Below the pieces are notes generated by a model. It made no database searches. It was not told the origin of the DNA and saw only the letters and a list, made by a program, of their open reading frames with translations. A DNA stretch of 35,492 bases from Anaeromyces robustus. Taxonomy: Eukaryota > Neocallimastigomycota > Neocallimastigomycetes > Neocallimastigales > Neocallimastigaceae. The position numbers and the translations under genes are program-made. Where the stretch lies: assembly GCA_002104895.1 (NCBI GenBank), contig MCFG01000535.1, positions 1 to 35,492 of the forward strand, written 5' to 3'. Every line of letters begins with the position of its first letter. Position 1 is the stretch's first letter. Of the stretch, positions 10,834 to 21,438 are shown in pieces.

Positions 10834-12111
10834 CTAACATAAGACATTGGAGGTAGTAATACCACACCAATTACCATTTTCAACATCCCATTGACCATCA
10901 GCATCGCTGAATTGAGCAGTTCTACAACTACTTGTAGAACAACAGTTGTAACCAAGAGATTTAGCCCAACAGTTCTTGTTGTTACTGTTTGGTTTACCAC
11001 ACCAGTTACCATTTTCAATACCCCATTGACCGTTAGAATCAGTGAATATAACAGTAGATTTTGAGGTACAACATGGGTAACCTAAAGATTTAGACCAACA
11101 AGTATTGTTACCGCCAGTGTTACCACCGTTACCACCAGTGTTTCCACCGTTACCGCCAGTGTTGCCACCGTTACCACCAGTGTTACCACCAGCCTTACCA
11201 TCTAAGGAATATTCCTTAACAAAGTTCCAGATATCACCGATATCAGCTTTAGATGGACTGTGACCACGACCAACAAGCTTTAAGTGCTTAATATAAACAC
11301 CTTGGTCACATGGACCCCATGAGTAAAGAGTACCATTTGGATTTTCTTGGTTTGGATAGTTATTCTTAACATCAGCTTGTGATGGACAGTGGAATTGATC
11401 ACGGTAATTCTTAAGGAAACCTTCAACTTGGTTGTAATTTAATACATCATCGTTAGTACCGTGAACATGGAAAATTGGAACTGGACGCATAGCCTTTGAG
11501 GCACCAAATACATTTGGACCAGAACATGGAGCAAAAGCAGCAATCTTGTCACCAATCTTACTCATAGCATGGTAAGTGAACATACCACCCATAGAGAATC
11601 CAGAAAGGTAAACACGATTACGGTCAATGTCATAATCCTTAGCCATTTGATCAATAATTTGTAATACCCATTTGGTATCCTTATCACCTTGGATATCCCA
11701 AGTACTCATACCAGTTCCTCCTCTTGGATATACAACAACAAAACCTTCAGTATCAGCTAAAGTTTCCCAGTGGGTATTGGATTGTTGGTAATTTGGATCT
11801 TGGTCCATACCGTGTAAAGAAAGAAGTAATGGACTCTTTGCTGCGAGATTAGATGGGGCATAGACGTGAATGTCTCTGCCTGAAACTTGAACTCTCTTAT
11901 AATCGTTGATAGATTTTTGGCCGCCAGCACCGCCGCCAAAACCACCATTACCACCACCAAAACCACCATTACCCCATTGGCCACCGCCCCATTGACCACC
12001 GCCCCATTGACGTTTTTCAAGGTCTGCGGTTTCAACACATGGTTCAGATAAACATTTAGCGGTAGTCTTAGCTACTAAAATAGCAATAGCACTAATAATA
12101 CTTAATCTCAT
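10834..12111 (-). CDS. Secreted CE1-type esterase with two fungal dockerins
   Basis: A 425 aa intronless ORF. A signal peptide (about 1-19) is followed by a short pro-segment ending in a dibasic KR (33-34, Kex2-like site). Next comes a Gly/Trp-rich stretch with QWGGG repeats (35-65), then an alpha/beta-hydrolase domain (about 66-305). The catalytic triad is visible: Ser173 in GFSMGG, an Asp in GTNDD (about 221) and His284 in GRGHS. A Gly-Asn-Thr linker (306-337) leads to two dockerin modules (338-372 and 381-417), each with CW.KSLGY.CC and the GQW...ENGNWCG end. Known family members are cinnamoyl/feruloyl or acetylxylan esterases that remove side groups from plant xylan; the substrate cannot be fixed from sequence. 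The dockerins would anchor it to the extracellular cellulosome. Its base composition is much less AT-rich than its surroundings. The ATG at 12111 is chosen because the signal peptide follows at once. Confidence 0.95.
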   Translation of the reverse strand: MRLSIISAIAILVAKTTAKCLSEPCVETADLEKRQWGGGQWGGGQWGNGGFGGGNGGFGGGAGGQKSINDYKRVQVSGRDIHVYAPSNLAAKSPLLLSLHGMDQDPNYQQSNTHWETLADTEGFVVVYPRGGTGMSTWDIQGDKDTKWVLQIIDQMAKDYDIDRNRVYLSGFSMGGMFTYHAMSKIGDKIAAFAPCSGPNVFGASKAMRPVPIFHVHGTNDDVLNYNQVEGFLKNYRDQFHCPSQADVKNNYPNQENPNGTLYSWGPCDQGVYIKHLKLVGRGHSPSKADIGDIWNFVKEYSLDGKAGGNTGGNGGNTGGNGGNTGGNGGNTGGNNTCWSKSLGYPCCTSKSTVIFTDSNGQWGIENGNWCGKPNSNNKNCWAKSLGYNCCSTSSCRTAQFSDADGQWDVENGNWCGITTSNVLC

Positions 12112-12330
12112 TTTAAAAATATTAATAATAATAAATATTCTTTAAATAATTTTAATTATTTTAATTTTATTATTTATTATTTTTTTTATTATTTTACAAA
12201 AATTTTTTATTTTTATTATTAGTATTTATTTTCTATTAATATTTATTTTCTTCCAGAGAAAATATTATTACTAATGATTTAAAAGAGTTTCCACATTGGG
12301 CATGCATCAAACTATTTATACTTTTTTAAA
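12112..12330 (-). promoter_or_regulatory. Probable esterase promoter / 5' UTR
   Basis: Immediately upstream of the esterase start. It is AT-rich leader DNA and then, at about 12285-12312, a mixed-composition stretch containing the palindrome GCATGC next to CCCAATGTGG when read on the minus strand. Its position about 180 bases upstream and its contrast with the flanks suggest regulatory sites. No known motif is claimed. Confidence 0.3.
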
Positions 12331-15300
12331 TACAATATGTAATACATTATTGTATACAAAATCATCTGGACAATAAAATTATTTCATAATTTAATTTATA
12401 ATTATTATTATATTTACAATATATTTATTAATTATTTTTAATATATTTAAATTAAATATAATATATTAAATTAATAATACAATTAAAAAAATAATAAAAT
12501 TATATAATTTAATACTTTAAATTTTAATTTATTTAATTAGTATTTTATTTTAGAAATATTGTGTTCAAATACACGTTTTGTAAAAATGGAATAAAAAATA
12601 TTTTAAACAAATTAGAAATATATTTTTATCTTTGTTTTTTTTTTTTTTTATTTTTATTTTTATTTTTTTTTTCAATAATTAATTTTATGTAAACTTCTCG
12701 AATCATTGATAATTTACTAATATAACTAAACAGAGTAATTAATTTATTTAATATATGACTAATATAAGACATTTTAATATTTCGTGTAACATTAGTAATA
12801 TTTTAATAAGATGAGTAAGAAGTATAATTAATTTTAATAATGAGTAAGAATATTTTTTAATAATTTATGTTTTTTTTTTTTTTTTTTTTTTTTTTTTGAA
12901 AATATATTTCTCACCTAATTATTTTCAGTAATATATATTATACATATATTATAATTAATTATTAATAAATCAAATATATTTAAAATATATGAACATTTTT
13001 TGTATCTCTGAATATATTAAAGTAGTAGATCAGATACATAATCCTTAATATATTAATTATTTATTTCTATTAAATTAAATTAAATTAAATTAAATTAAAG
13101 GAATATATATAATATTAACATTTAACAATGTAAAATATTAAACCGTATTATTTATTAAATAGAAAATAAGACACTTTAATAGTAAAAGTAAGTATGTAAT
13201 ATAGATTCAGAAAATTATGTAACTTTAATCAAATAATTACACAATATCAAAATTAATTAATTATCTTTTGTATTACAACAATATTAATATTTCTGAAATT
13301 GTAAATATTGTAAATATAGTAACACTTTTATACTATTATATGAATATTTCACAACGGCATGTCTCATAAATATCATAAAAATTTATTCATAAATATTCAT
13401 AAATATTCATAACTATATTCATCAACATTAATAATGAAAAATAATGAAACATTCATAAATAATTATTAATTATTTTTGTTTATTTTAATTCTTAATTACA
13501 TCATTTTTTTTATTTCAATAAATTAATTAGTAACTTTAGAAAAGGCTAAAGAGGTTTTATGAAGTAATATTAATAAATAATAAAATAAAGAGAATTGTCA
13601 TATTATTAAAAGACCTTAGTCATTTAATTAGAAATATATTATTTACAAAACTTCCTAAAATTTCAATGTATTTTTAATAACTGATGCTTTAAATTTAATA
13701 AAAACTTTTTATATATAAATTAAAATATAAATTAATGGCCTGTCTAAACAAAATTACGTAATTGGGAGTAATATCTTTATTAATAATTTTTAATAAATAC
13801 TCTTTTATATCTTTCTCATTAAAGATATTAAAAGCAAAAATTTTATATAAACTTTTTATCTTACAACACAACATCATTGAAAGATGTTTGTATTAATAAA
13901 ATAAAATAGAATAGAATAAAATAATATAACAATAATATTGAATCACAAATTAATTAAAAAATTTTTTTCTATCTTAATTATTAAAGTTTTATTAAAAAAG
14001 AGATTATTACTATTGAAATAATTTAATTTTTATATTTATTAAATAAATATTGAACAGTTATTAATTAGACTAAGTATTTATTGTTATCTAAGAAAAAAAA
14101 TATAAATTTAATTCCTATTAAAAAAAAAAGTAATAGAAAACTTCTAAACTTCTAAATAAATGATAAGTAAAAGAGAAAAAAAAAGTAAATGATTATATGC
14201 TTTTAAATATTTAAAATGTTGTAAATAATAAAAAATTCTAATCAATTAATGATTATTACATTGTCTCCATTGTAAATAGATAGAAAGTGGTCAAAGAAAC
14301 AAAAATTTATTCAAGTAAACATAACACTAACACCTTAGAATATTGTATATATTTATAATTTTTAATTTATCTATTTTTTTTTTATTTATTCATTTATTTA
14401 CCCATTTACTTGTTTATTATTTTATATTATTTAATACTAAAAATATATTTTTATTATTTACTTAAAGTAACATATATACAAAAAAAAAAAAAAAAACATT
14501 TAATAATTAATAAAATTCTTAAAATAAAAATTGGACTTTATTAATTATCACATTGTATAAAGTGATTATTTATGTATATTTATTTTTATCATGTTTATAT
14601 ATATATATTCAATTTTGTTATATGAAATCACTTATTTTTTGTTTTTCTTTTATTATTGTTATTATAATCTTTTTTATTATATTTTTAAGTTACTCTATCT
14701 TTTTTTTTTTATTTATTTTGTTTTGTACATATTATAAAAAAATATGTTCCAAACCCAATATCTTTAATATAAACTTTAAAAAAATTTTAATTTTAAATAT
14801 TATAATTTTTTTAAACATTAAAAAAAATGTGCCAAAATATGATGCATTTATCTTTTATATTTTTTTTTATAATATAGATAAAAAGATAAAGACAAATGAA
14901 ATATTAAAAATAATAACTAAATATATATATATAAATATATTAAAAAAAAAAAAAAAAATAAAATTCATATTACCTTAAATAAACTAAATTTAACTTTATT
15001 TTTAAAATTGGATTATTAATATTTTTTACTCCATATATGTTACAATAAATTTTCTTTTTCTTAAAACAATTAAAAAAAATTATATTCATATTTCTTTTTT
15101 TTTTAATTTTTTATCACTTTTAACTTTTTCTTTAGTATTAACATTAACCTTCTCTTTATTTTATTTTTATATATTATTTTTATATATTATTAATTATTTC
15201 AATTATAATCTTTTTATTTATATATATGAACTTCTTTTAATTTAAATTTATTAAATATAAGTTTTCTTTTTAATAAAAATTAAACAATATAAAATTTTGT

Positions 15301-16672
15301 ATTTTATTAAAAAGAAAATTAATATTATTTAATAAAGTTAATTTTTGTTTATTTTTGGTAATATGAATTTTTTTTTTTTTAATTACTGAAAAGAAAAATA
15401 AAAAATAATTTTATTAATATAAATGAAAAAATCATTCCATATTTTAAAAATGGTTCATGTTGTTATTTACAATACATTTTTTTTTTAATTTTTTAATTTT
15501 TTTATTAAATACTATTTATTATTTAATATATATTAATTTGTTGATTATATTAAAAAACTATTTTAATTATGTATTTATTATTTAGTAATATTATTCATCA
15601 TTATTATTCATCATTATTAATTATTAATTATAAATTATTAATAATTATTATTAATTATAAATTATTAATAATTAATTGTTTAATTTTTGTTTTGTTTTTT
15701 TTTGTGGTTATTATTTCAATTGTGTTCAATCAAAAGATCTGTTTCCTAAACTACAATTGTAATTAACTATTAATAAATTTTAATATTTGATATTTAGATA
15801 TTATCTTAGTTATGAAAAAAAAATAAGTAATTATATTTCTCAATAAAAAAAAGGTGATAGAATAAAAAATGGAAGGAAACCATTTAATATGATTTTTATA
15901 ATATTAAATGATAATTATATCTTTATATCATAACATTATAAAATTCAATAATAAAAATATTTAGAATATATTTAAGCATATAATAATTATTGTAAGTATA
16001 ACATTAAATTTATAAAATATAACTAAATAACAACATTTCAATATTATATTATTTATTAATTAAAGTTAATTATTTAAAATACATAAATATATTAAATATT
16101 GGTCACAAAATTAATTTAGTAAAACTTTATTAAATAATTAATAATAAGTTTAAATTCTATTAATAACTATGGTGTTACGTGATACAAAATTATCATATGA
16201 CCTGTAAAAATTAATATATTATGAATATAATTAATACATTTAATAAGAAACTCAAATTTTCTTATAGACTGTAAATATGATACATAATATATTAAACTTT
16301 AATATAATTATATAAATAAAATATAATTAATATATGAAATATAATATATATATATGATATATTATATCTTTAATCTACTATTACCATTCATATATTAATA
16401 CATTTATATAGCATACTTTATTTTATTTTATTATATATTAATTCATTACATTATTAATTTAAATGAAAATTGTTGGTATTTGATATTTATTTATTTGATA
16501 ATATATTGATAATATATAGTAGTAAATGTAAAATAATAAATAAAAGAAGATTGGGTCATTATGAAAAAGATAAAAACAATTTTTTTTTTAATTTCTAATT
16601 ATTATTTTCCCATAATTTATCTTTATTATTAAATTTATTACTGAAAGATAAATTTCCCATTATAAAATAATG

Positions 16673-16709
<37 letters not shown>

Positions 16710-16894
16710 TAATAATTGTTAGAATATGTGAAATATGTGTTAAATGTATTAAAATGTATTGTATTAAATATAATGTATGAGCCACATTGTATGAATATAA
16801 AAGCATGTAATTTATGTAAATTAAATATTTGTAACTCTTTATCATAAAAATATATTAATAAAGTTGACATAATATTAAGCCCAATTAACTGACT

Positions 16895-16950
<56 letters not shown>

Positions 16951-17200
16951 TAGTCCCATATAAAAAATAAAAAAAAAAAACTAGTTCAGTTATTTTGATA
17001 AATTATATTTCTTAATTTATTTTTTCTCTTAGTAATTAATTAATATTTTGAATACTTTTTTTTTTTTTAATTATATATTTATAATTATTTATATATATAT
17101 AATTATGAGTATTTTTAATAATTAAAAATTATTATATATAATATATTTTATATTTTTTAGATATATAATAAATAAATTCAAATAAAAAAAATGGAATAGT
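12331..17200. other. Long AT-rich region, no convincing gene
   Basis: About 4.9 kb with homopolymers (T run about 12870-12897, A runs near 14480 and 14943), AAATT repeats at about 13072-13099 and TAA/AAT repeats at 16675-16706 and 16897-16946. Several ATG-started frames of 60-141 codons occur (13695-13877 minus, 14553-14978 plus, 15569-15766 plus, 16595-16870 minus). They consist mostly of Ile, Phe, Tyr, Lys and Asn and lack domain signatures. The frame at 13695-13877 has the most protein-like stretch (NEKDIKEYLLKIINKDITPN) and might be a fragment of a dead gene. Confidence 0.5.
16897..16946. repeat. AAT trinucleotide microsatellite
   Basis: About 16 uninterrupted copies of AAT. A second shorter run lies at about 16675-16706. 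Confidence 0.95.
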
Positions 17201-17214
17201 AAATATAAAATTAT

Positions 17215-17465
17215 ATTTACTGTTGCTTTCTTATTATTGAAATTTTTCAGAGTCTTTCTATATTATAAGTTGTATAACTTTAATATTATTTGATTTTAAA
17301 TTTACCACTTTTTTTTATTTTTTAAACAAAAATAATAATTTAAGTTATAAACATTTGTAAAAATTATTACTTAAAGTAGTCGTATGAACTGTTGGAAAGT
17401 TATTACTTCTACAAGTAATAATACAAAAAAGACATTTTTTTATTATCTTTTATTTTAATTAATAA
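17215..17465 (-). pseudogene. Decayed fragment of the Qa-SNARE gene (exons 1-2)
   Basis: Matches the 5' part of the SNARE gene (4045-4425) in the same strand and order. The exon-2 donor side (TATTTACTGTTGCT on the plus strand) and the ATATTATTTGAT stretch are followed by an intron-like AT segment. Then comes exon 1 (TTACTT.GAGTAGTC.TATG) and the AAAGACATTTTT around the former start codon. The exons have indels and stops, and the middle of exon 1 is deleted. Intron-containing structure argues for DNA-level duplication and not for retrocopying. The remaining exons are absent; the satellite at 17485 starts right after the former 5' end. Confidence 0.75.
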
Positions 17466-17484
17466 TATAATTAAAATAAAAGAT

Positions 17485-17555
17485 AATATTTATTGTTATT
17501 TTATTTATTTATTTATTTATTATTGTTATTTTATTTATTTATTGTTATTTTATTT

Positions 17556-17630
<75 letters not shown>

Positions 17631-17716
17631 TTATTATTTTATTTATTTATTGTTATTTTATTTATTTATTTATTATTATTTTATTTATATATTGTTATTT
17701 TATTTATATTTTATTT

Positions 17717-17793
<77 letters not shown>

Positions 17794-17850
17794 ATTTATT
17801 TATTTATTATTATTTTATTTATATATTGTTATTTTATTTATATTTTATTT

Positions 17851-17904
<54 letters not shown>

Positions 17905-17984
17905 ATTTATTTATTATTATTTTATTTATTTATTTATTATTATTTTATTTATATATTATTATTTTATTTATATTTTATTTATTT

Positions 17985-18015
<31 letters not shown>

Positions 18016-18041
18016 ATTGTTATTTTATTTATATTTTATTT

Positions 18042-18072
<31 letters not shown>

Positions 18073-18091
18073 ATTGTTATTTTATTTATTT

Positions 18092-18188
<97 letters not shown>

Positions 18189-18207
18189 ATTTATTTATTA
18201 TTATTTT

Positions 18208-18238
<31 letters not shown>

Positions 18239-18257
18239 ATTTATTTATTATTATTTT

Positions 18258-18288
<31 letters not shown>

Positions 18289-18307
18289 ATTTATTTATTA
18301 TTATTTT

Positions 18308-18338
<31 letters not shown>

Positions 18339-18357
18339 ATTTATTTATTATTATTTT

Positions 18358-18388
<31 letters not shown>

Positions 18389-18440
18389 ATTTATTTATTA
18401 TTATTTTATTTATTTATTTATTGTTATTTTATTTATTAAT
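17485..18440. repeat. TTTA/TTGTTATTTTA complex satellite
   Basis: About 950 bases of TTTA runs punctuated by TTGTTATTTTA and TTATTATTTTA blocks. The left part is irregular. From about 18149 to 18440 it becomes a higher-order array with a near-perfect 50-base period that alternates the G-containing and G-less blocks. Because TTTA repeats in a length divisible by three contain no stop in several frames, long frames arise in all three plus frames (up to 327 codons of Leu, Phe, Tyr and Ile). These are artefacts. Confidence 0.95.
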
Positions 18441-18625
18441 TATATAAATTTATTTAATTTATTTAAATTTTTATAACTACATAATAAATATATCCTATAT
18501 TAAACATAAAAGTGTTTATATATTAATATATTGCTATTATGTAATAATTTTTAACAAAATATATTTATCTTAAAATTATTACTATTGTAATAGTTAATAT
18601 TGAATATTATTATAAATGTATACTC
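18441..18625. other. AT-rich spacer, no gene
   Basis: Plain AT-rich sequence between the satellite and the rRNA fragment. Nothing recognised. Confidence 0.5.
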
Positions 18626-18765
18626 ATTGAGTCTAGAAACAATTTCAGAATTAGTGAGGATAAATCCTTTGCAGACGACTTAAATTAAGAACGAGATATT
18701 GTATGCGGTAGAGTAGCCTTGTTGCTACGATCTGCTGAGATTAAGCCTATTATTCTTTGATTTGG
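18626..18765 (+). pseudogene. Fragment of the 3' end of 25S/28S rRNA
   Basis: About 140 bases match the conserved 3' terminus of eukaryotic large-subunit rRNA as I know it: GGATAAATC, then a GACGACTTAAAT-like segment, GGTAGAGTAGCCTTGTTGC, TACGATCTGCTGAGATTAAG and an ending at CTTTGATTTG. Differences from the usual sequence (GAGGATAAA for GGGGATAAA, AACGAGATATT for AACGGGGTATT) show that it is not a functional rRNA. It ends where mature 25S ends and is followed by a run of eight A, which could be a remnant of an adenylated transcript copied into the genome. No other rRNA sequence surrounds it. Confidence 0.85.
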
Positions 18766-19189
18766 AAAAAAAATCAGCTGGTAGATAAAACCTAAGTTTC
18801 TCATACAATTATTATTAATATTTTTATATATTGTATATTTCTTATTTTATAGTTTTATATTAAGTTGTCATTCTTCATTTAATCATTTTATTTTAAAGTT
18901 TTTCATTAACTTGTCTTTCTTAATTTAATCTGCTATATATTTTTAGTTTATAACTATATATATATTTACTATAATTTTCATTTTTTTTATTTATATTAAA
19001 ATTAATTAAATATTTTGTTACTAAAATTATATATAAAAACAAAAAAATGTGTAATTATTGTTAAATACAGGTTTATTTTAAAAATATTAAGACAAACATT
19101 TAAATATTTTTGGAAGAATAATTGAATTATTTTATTGAATATATGTATTAACCAAAAAAAATTTTTTTATGTACTATTATTAATGAAAA
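18766..19189. other. AT-rich spacer
   Basis: Begins with a short mixed stretch (CAGCTGGTAGATAAAACC) after the rRNA fragment, then AT-rich DNA to the CotH array. No gene seen. Confidence 0.5.
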
Positions 19190-19860
19190 AAATACATTAG
19201 AAATGAAAATAGTTTTGATAAAGTTAATCTTTGCAGTAAGTAATTTATTTTATAGAGATTTATCAAAGATATTATTTAAATTAAAGATTCGAAAAAAGAA
19301 AAATTTAAATGGTCGTACTCAATTAAAAGTACATCTTGATAATATAAATGAAAGTATAAATGAAAGGATTCTCATTTAATATATTGTATAGACTTTCGTA
19401 AAATCGAAAATGATGGATATGAAAAAATACAAGTTCAAATGAATAATAAATATATGAAGATTCTATATAGTAAATTTAGAGAATTCTTGTAGACATGGAT
19501 TATGTTTTCTTGAATATTCACCATTTTCATTTAATATTTTATCTTTTTCAAAATATAATTTAATTGAAAAAAAAATAGAGGTTATAAGTAAATATAAATA
19601 TATAGTTATGAATTTAAGGAAACAGTTATATTTATTCAAAATCTTAATTTCAATAAAATGTATCCAAATTACAATTTTAAAAAAGAATTTCTAGAATTAA
19701 AGATTAAAAAAGAAAGATCCAAAATTTGATTTAAAAAAAGTAATTAAAGGATATAAATTTGATCCAAATAATTGTAATTATTTTAATGAAAATTTATGTT
19801 CAAAAAATGATGTTCTTGTAGAAATTATAAAAGTAATTCAAAATTTATATTAATGGGTAA
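19190..19860 (+). pseudogene. Scrambled CotH-family gene fragments
   Basis: Two homologous pieces are present. At 19190-19350 there is a decayed copy of the start of CotH exon 2 (ATTAGAAA.GAAA.TAGTTTTGATAAAGT and RGKKNL-like codons). At about 19590-19860 there is a decayed copy of N-terminal repeat 3 (YPNYNFKKEF-like, then FDPNNCNY-like). The latter runs into the conserved exon-1 donor AATGG|GTAAG at 19857. Order relative to the intact gene is rearranged: exon-2 sequence precedes exon-1 sequence, as expected for tandem copies with internal deletions. Stops and frameshifts throughout. Confidence 0.75.
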
Positions 19861-20130
19861 GTTTTTATTAGTTATTATTATTATTTTTTTATATTTTAAT
19901 GTAAAAAACTATTTCTGACAATTATTTGTTTTATATTTAAAAATAAATATAAAATATTAGATTTAAATAAATTAACTAATAAATAATATTCTAAATAATA
20001 AATAAAAGTAAAAAACTTTTTTTATATAATATTATTTTTATTATTTAAACTAAAACAAAAGCAATAACAACAATAACAATAACAACAAAAACAATAACAA
20101 CTAAACAACTAAAAAAAATCAACATATTAG

Positions 20131-21121
20131 AAAAGAAAGTAATTTTGATAAAGTAATTTTTTCATTAAGTGGAAAACTTTGTAGAGATTTATCAAAACCT
20201 CAGTTTAAAGTAAAGATTCGTGGAAAGAAAAATTTATACGGTGTTACTCAATTAAAATTACGTCCTGATACTGTTGATCCTACTTTATTAAGAACTAAAC
20301 TTGTTTCTGATATTCATAATCGTTTAGGAATTCCTTCAGTTTCTGATATTCATAATCGTTTAGGAATTCCTTCATTATCTGCTAATTATATAACATTATA
20401 TATTAATAATGAATATATAGGATTATATGTATTAACTGATTTATTTAAATTATCATGGGTTGAATTTGAATATGGTGAAAAGGATACTACTTCATTATAC
20501 AAATGTGAAAGATCTTATTTAACAAGTCATGTAGATTATTGTAAAAACGAAAATGATGACATACAAGGAGATACAATAGAATGGAATGAATTTATTGAAA
20601 CATTAGATAATGCCAATTCAGCATCAGATATAGAAGATATATTTGATATTGATCAATTTTTAACAGAAATGGCAATTGAATTTTTAACAGGAGGATGGGA
20701 TCATTATCAAAATATGCATAATTATTTTATATTTAAACCAAAGAATGGAAAATGGTTATACTTATTGCATGGTTTCGATTTAGATATTAGTGGAAGATAT
20801 ATGCATCCAGTTTATTCTATAGATAAATTTATACTAAATTCTTATTTAATAAATATTTTAATTTTACAAGATCCTACACGTTTTATTAAAATTCTTCAAG
20901 ATGTTATTAATAAAGCGTTTAATCCTGCACTTCTTTTCCCACATATTGATGAATTAAAAGCATTAATTAAACCATATATTGAAAAAGATAAAACACTAGA
21001 TGAAAATAGTAACTATCCAGGAAGATTTAATCCAACTGAGGAAGATTTTTCTACTATAGAAGAATGGGAAGCTAATTCTGTATTTACTACAGTATCATTA
21101 TATTTTAGTATTAATTATTAA
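20131..21121 (+). pseudogene. CotH-domain exon with open frame, C-terminally truncated
   Basis: Preceded by an intron remnant (donor 19857, acceptor AG at 20129-20130) and open for 330 codons in the phase used by the 25678 gene. It encodes the CotH core: KIRGKKN, LRPDTVDPTLLRTKL, YITLYINNEYIGLYVLTDL, then GGWDHYQNMHNYFIFKPKNGKW and FDLDIS. CotH proteins are atypical protein kinases first known from Bacillus spore coat and common in anaerobic fungi. Compared with exon 2 of the 25678 gene it is nearly identical, but it has a 36-base in-frame tandem duplication (20303-20374), His-Gly-Phe where the other has His-Asp-Phe next to the DLD motif, and an early stop that removes about 60 residues. Its upstream exon is dead (19590-19860), so translation would need an internal start such as ATG 20669. 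Probably a recent pseudogene or gene-conversion product; expression is not excluded. Confidence 0.75.
20303..20374 (+). repeat. 36-base perfect in-frame tandem duplication
   Basis: Two identical 36-base units (20303-20338 and 20339-20374), each encoding VSDIHNRLGIPS. The paralogous exon has a single unit (28941-28976). Perfect identity implies a very recent event. Confidence 0.95.
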
Positions 21122-21438
21122 AATAATATATATATATTTATATATAATAGAAAATAATAAATAAAATTAATGTTTTAAATAAATAAAAATAATTTATATT
21201 TTTAAATATAATATTATTATTAAATACTTTTATATAAGAATTTAATTAGAATCTTTATCTGTCAGATATTGTAAAATAATATTTCAATTTTATTTAGATT
21301 TTGATTATATTAAATACATATTGACAATTTGAGTTACTATTGTTCTATAACACGTGTTATTTATGTACAAAATACATATATTTAATAATTATATGTAATT
21401 TTTACATATATTTAAACAATTATTTAGACGTAATATAT

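Noticed and set aside
10794-12038. Minus-strand frames at 10794-11018 and 11757-12038
   Set aside because: Out-of-frame shadows of the esterase gene.
13695-13877. 60-codon minus-strand frame with a protein-like stretch
   Set aside because: Slightly better composition than the spacers, but too short and unmatched to call a gene; mentioned only as a possible dead fragment.
14553-14978. 141-codon plus-strand frame
   Set aside because: Hydrophobic and Lys/Ile-rich composition is the same as that of the surrounding spacer; no recognisable domain, intron signal or neighbour. A fast-evolving membrane protein cannot be fully excluded.
16595-16870. 91-codon minus-strand frame
   Set aside because: Contains a poly-Tyr run from a TAA microsatellite and has no domain signature.
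17493-18476. Very long overlapping frames (up to 327 codons)
   Set aside because: They are translations of the TTTA satellite in all three frames, which has no stop codons by chance of its unit.
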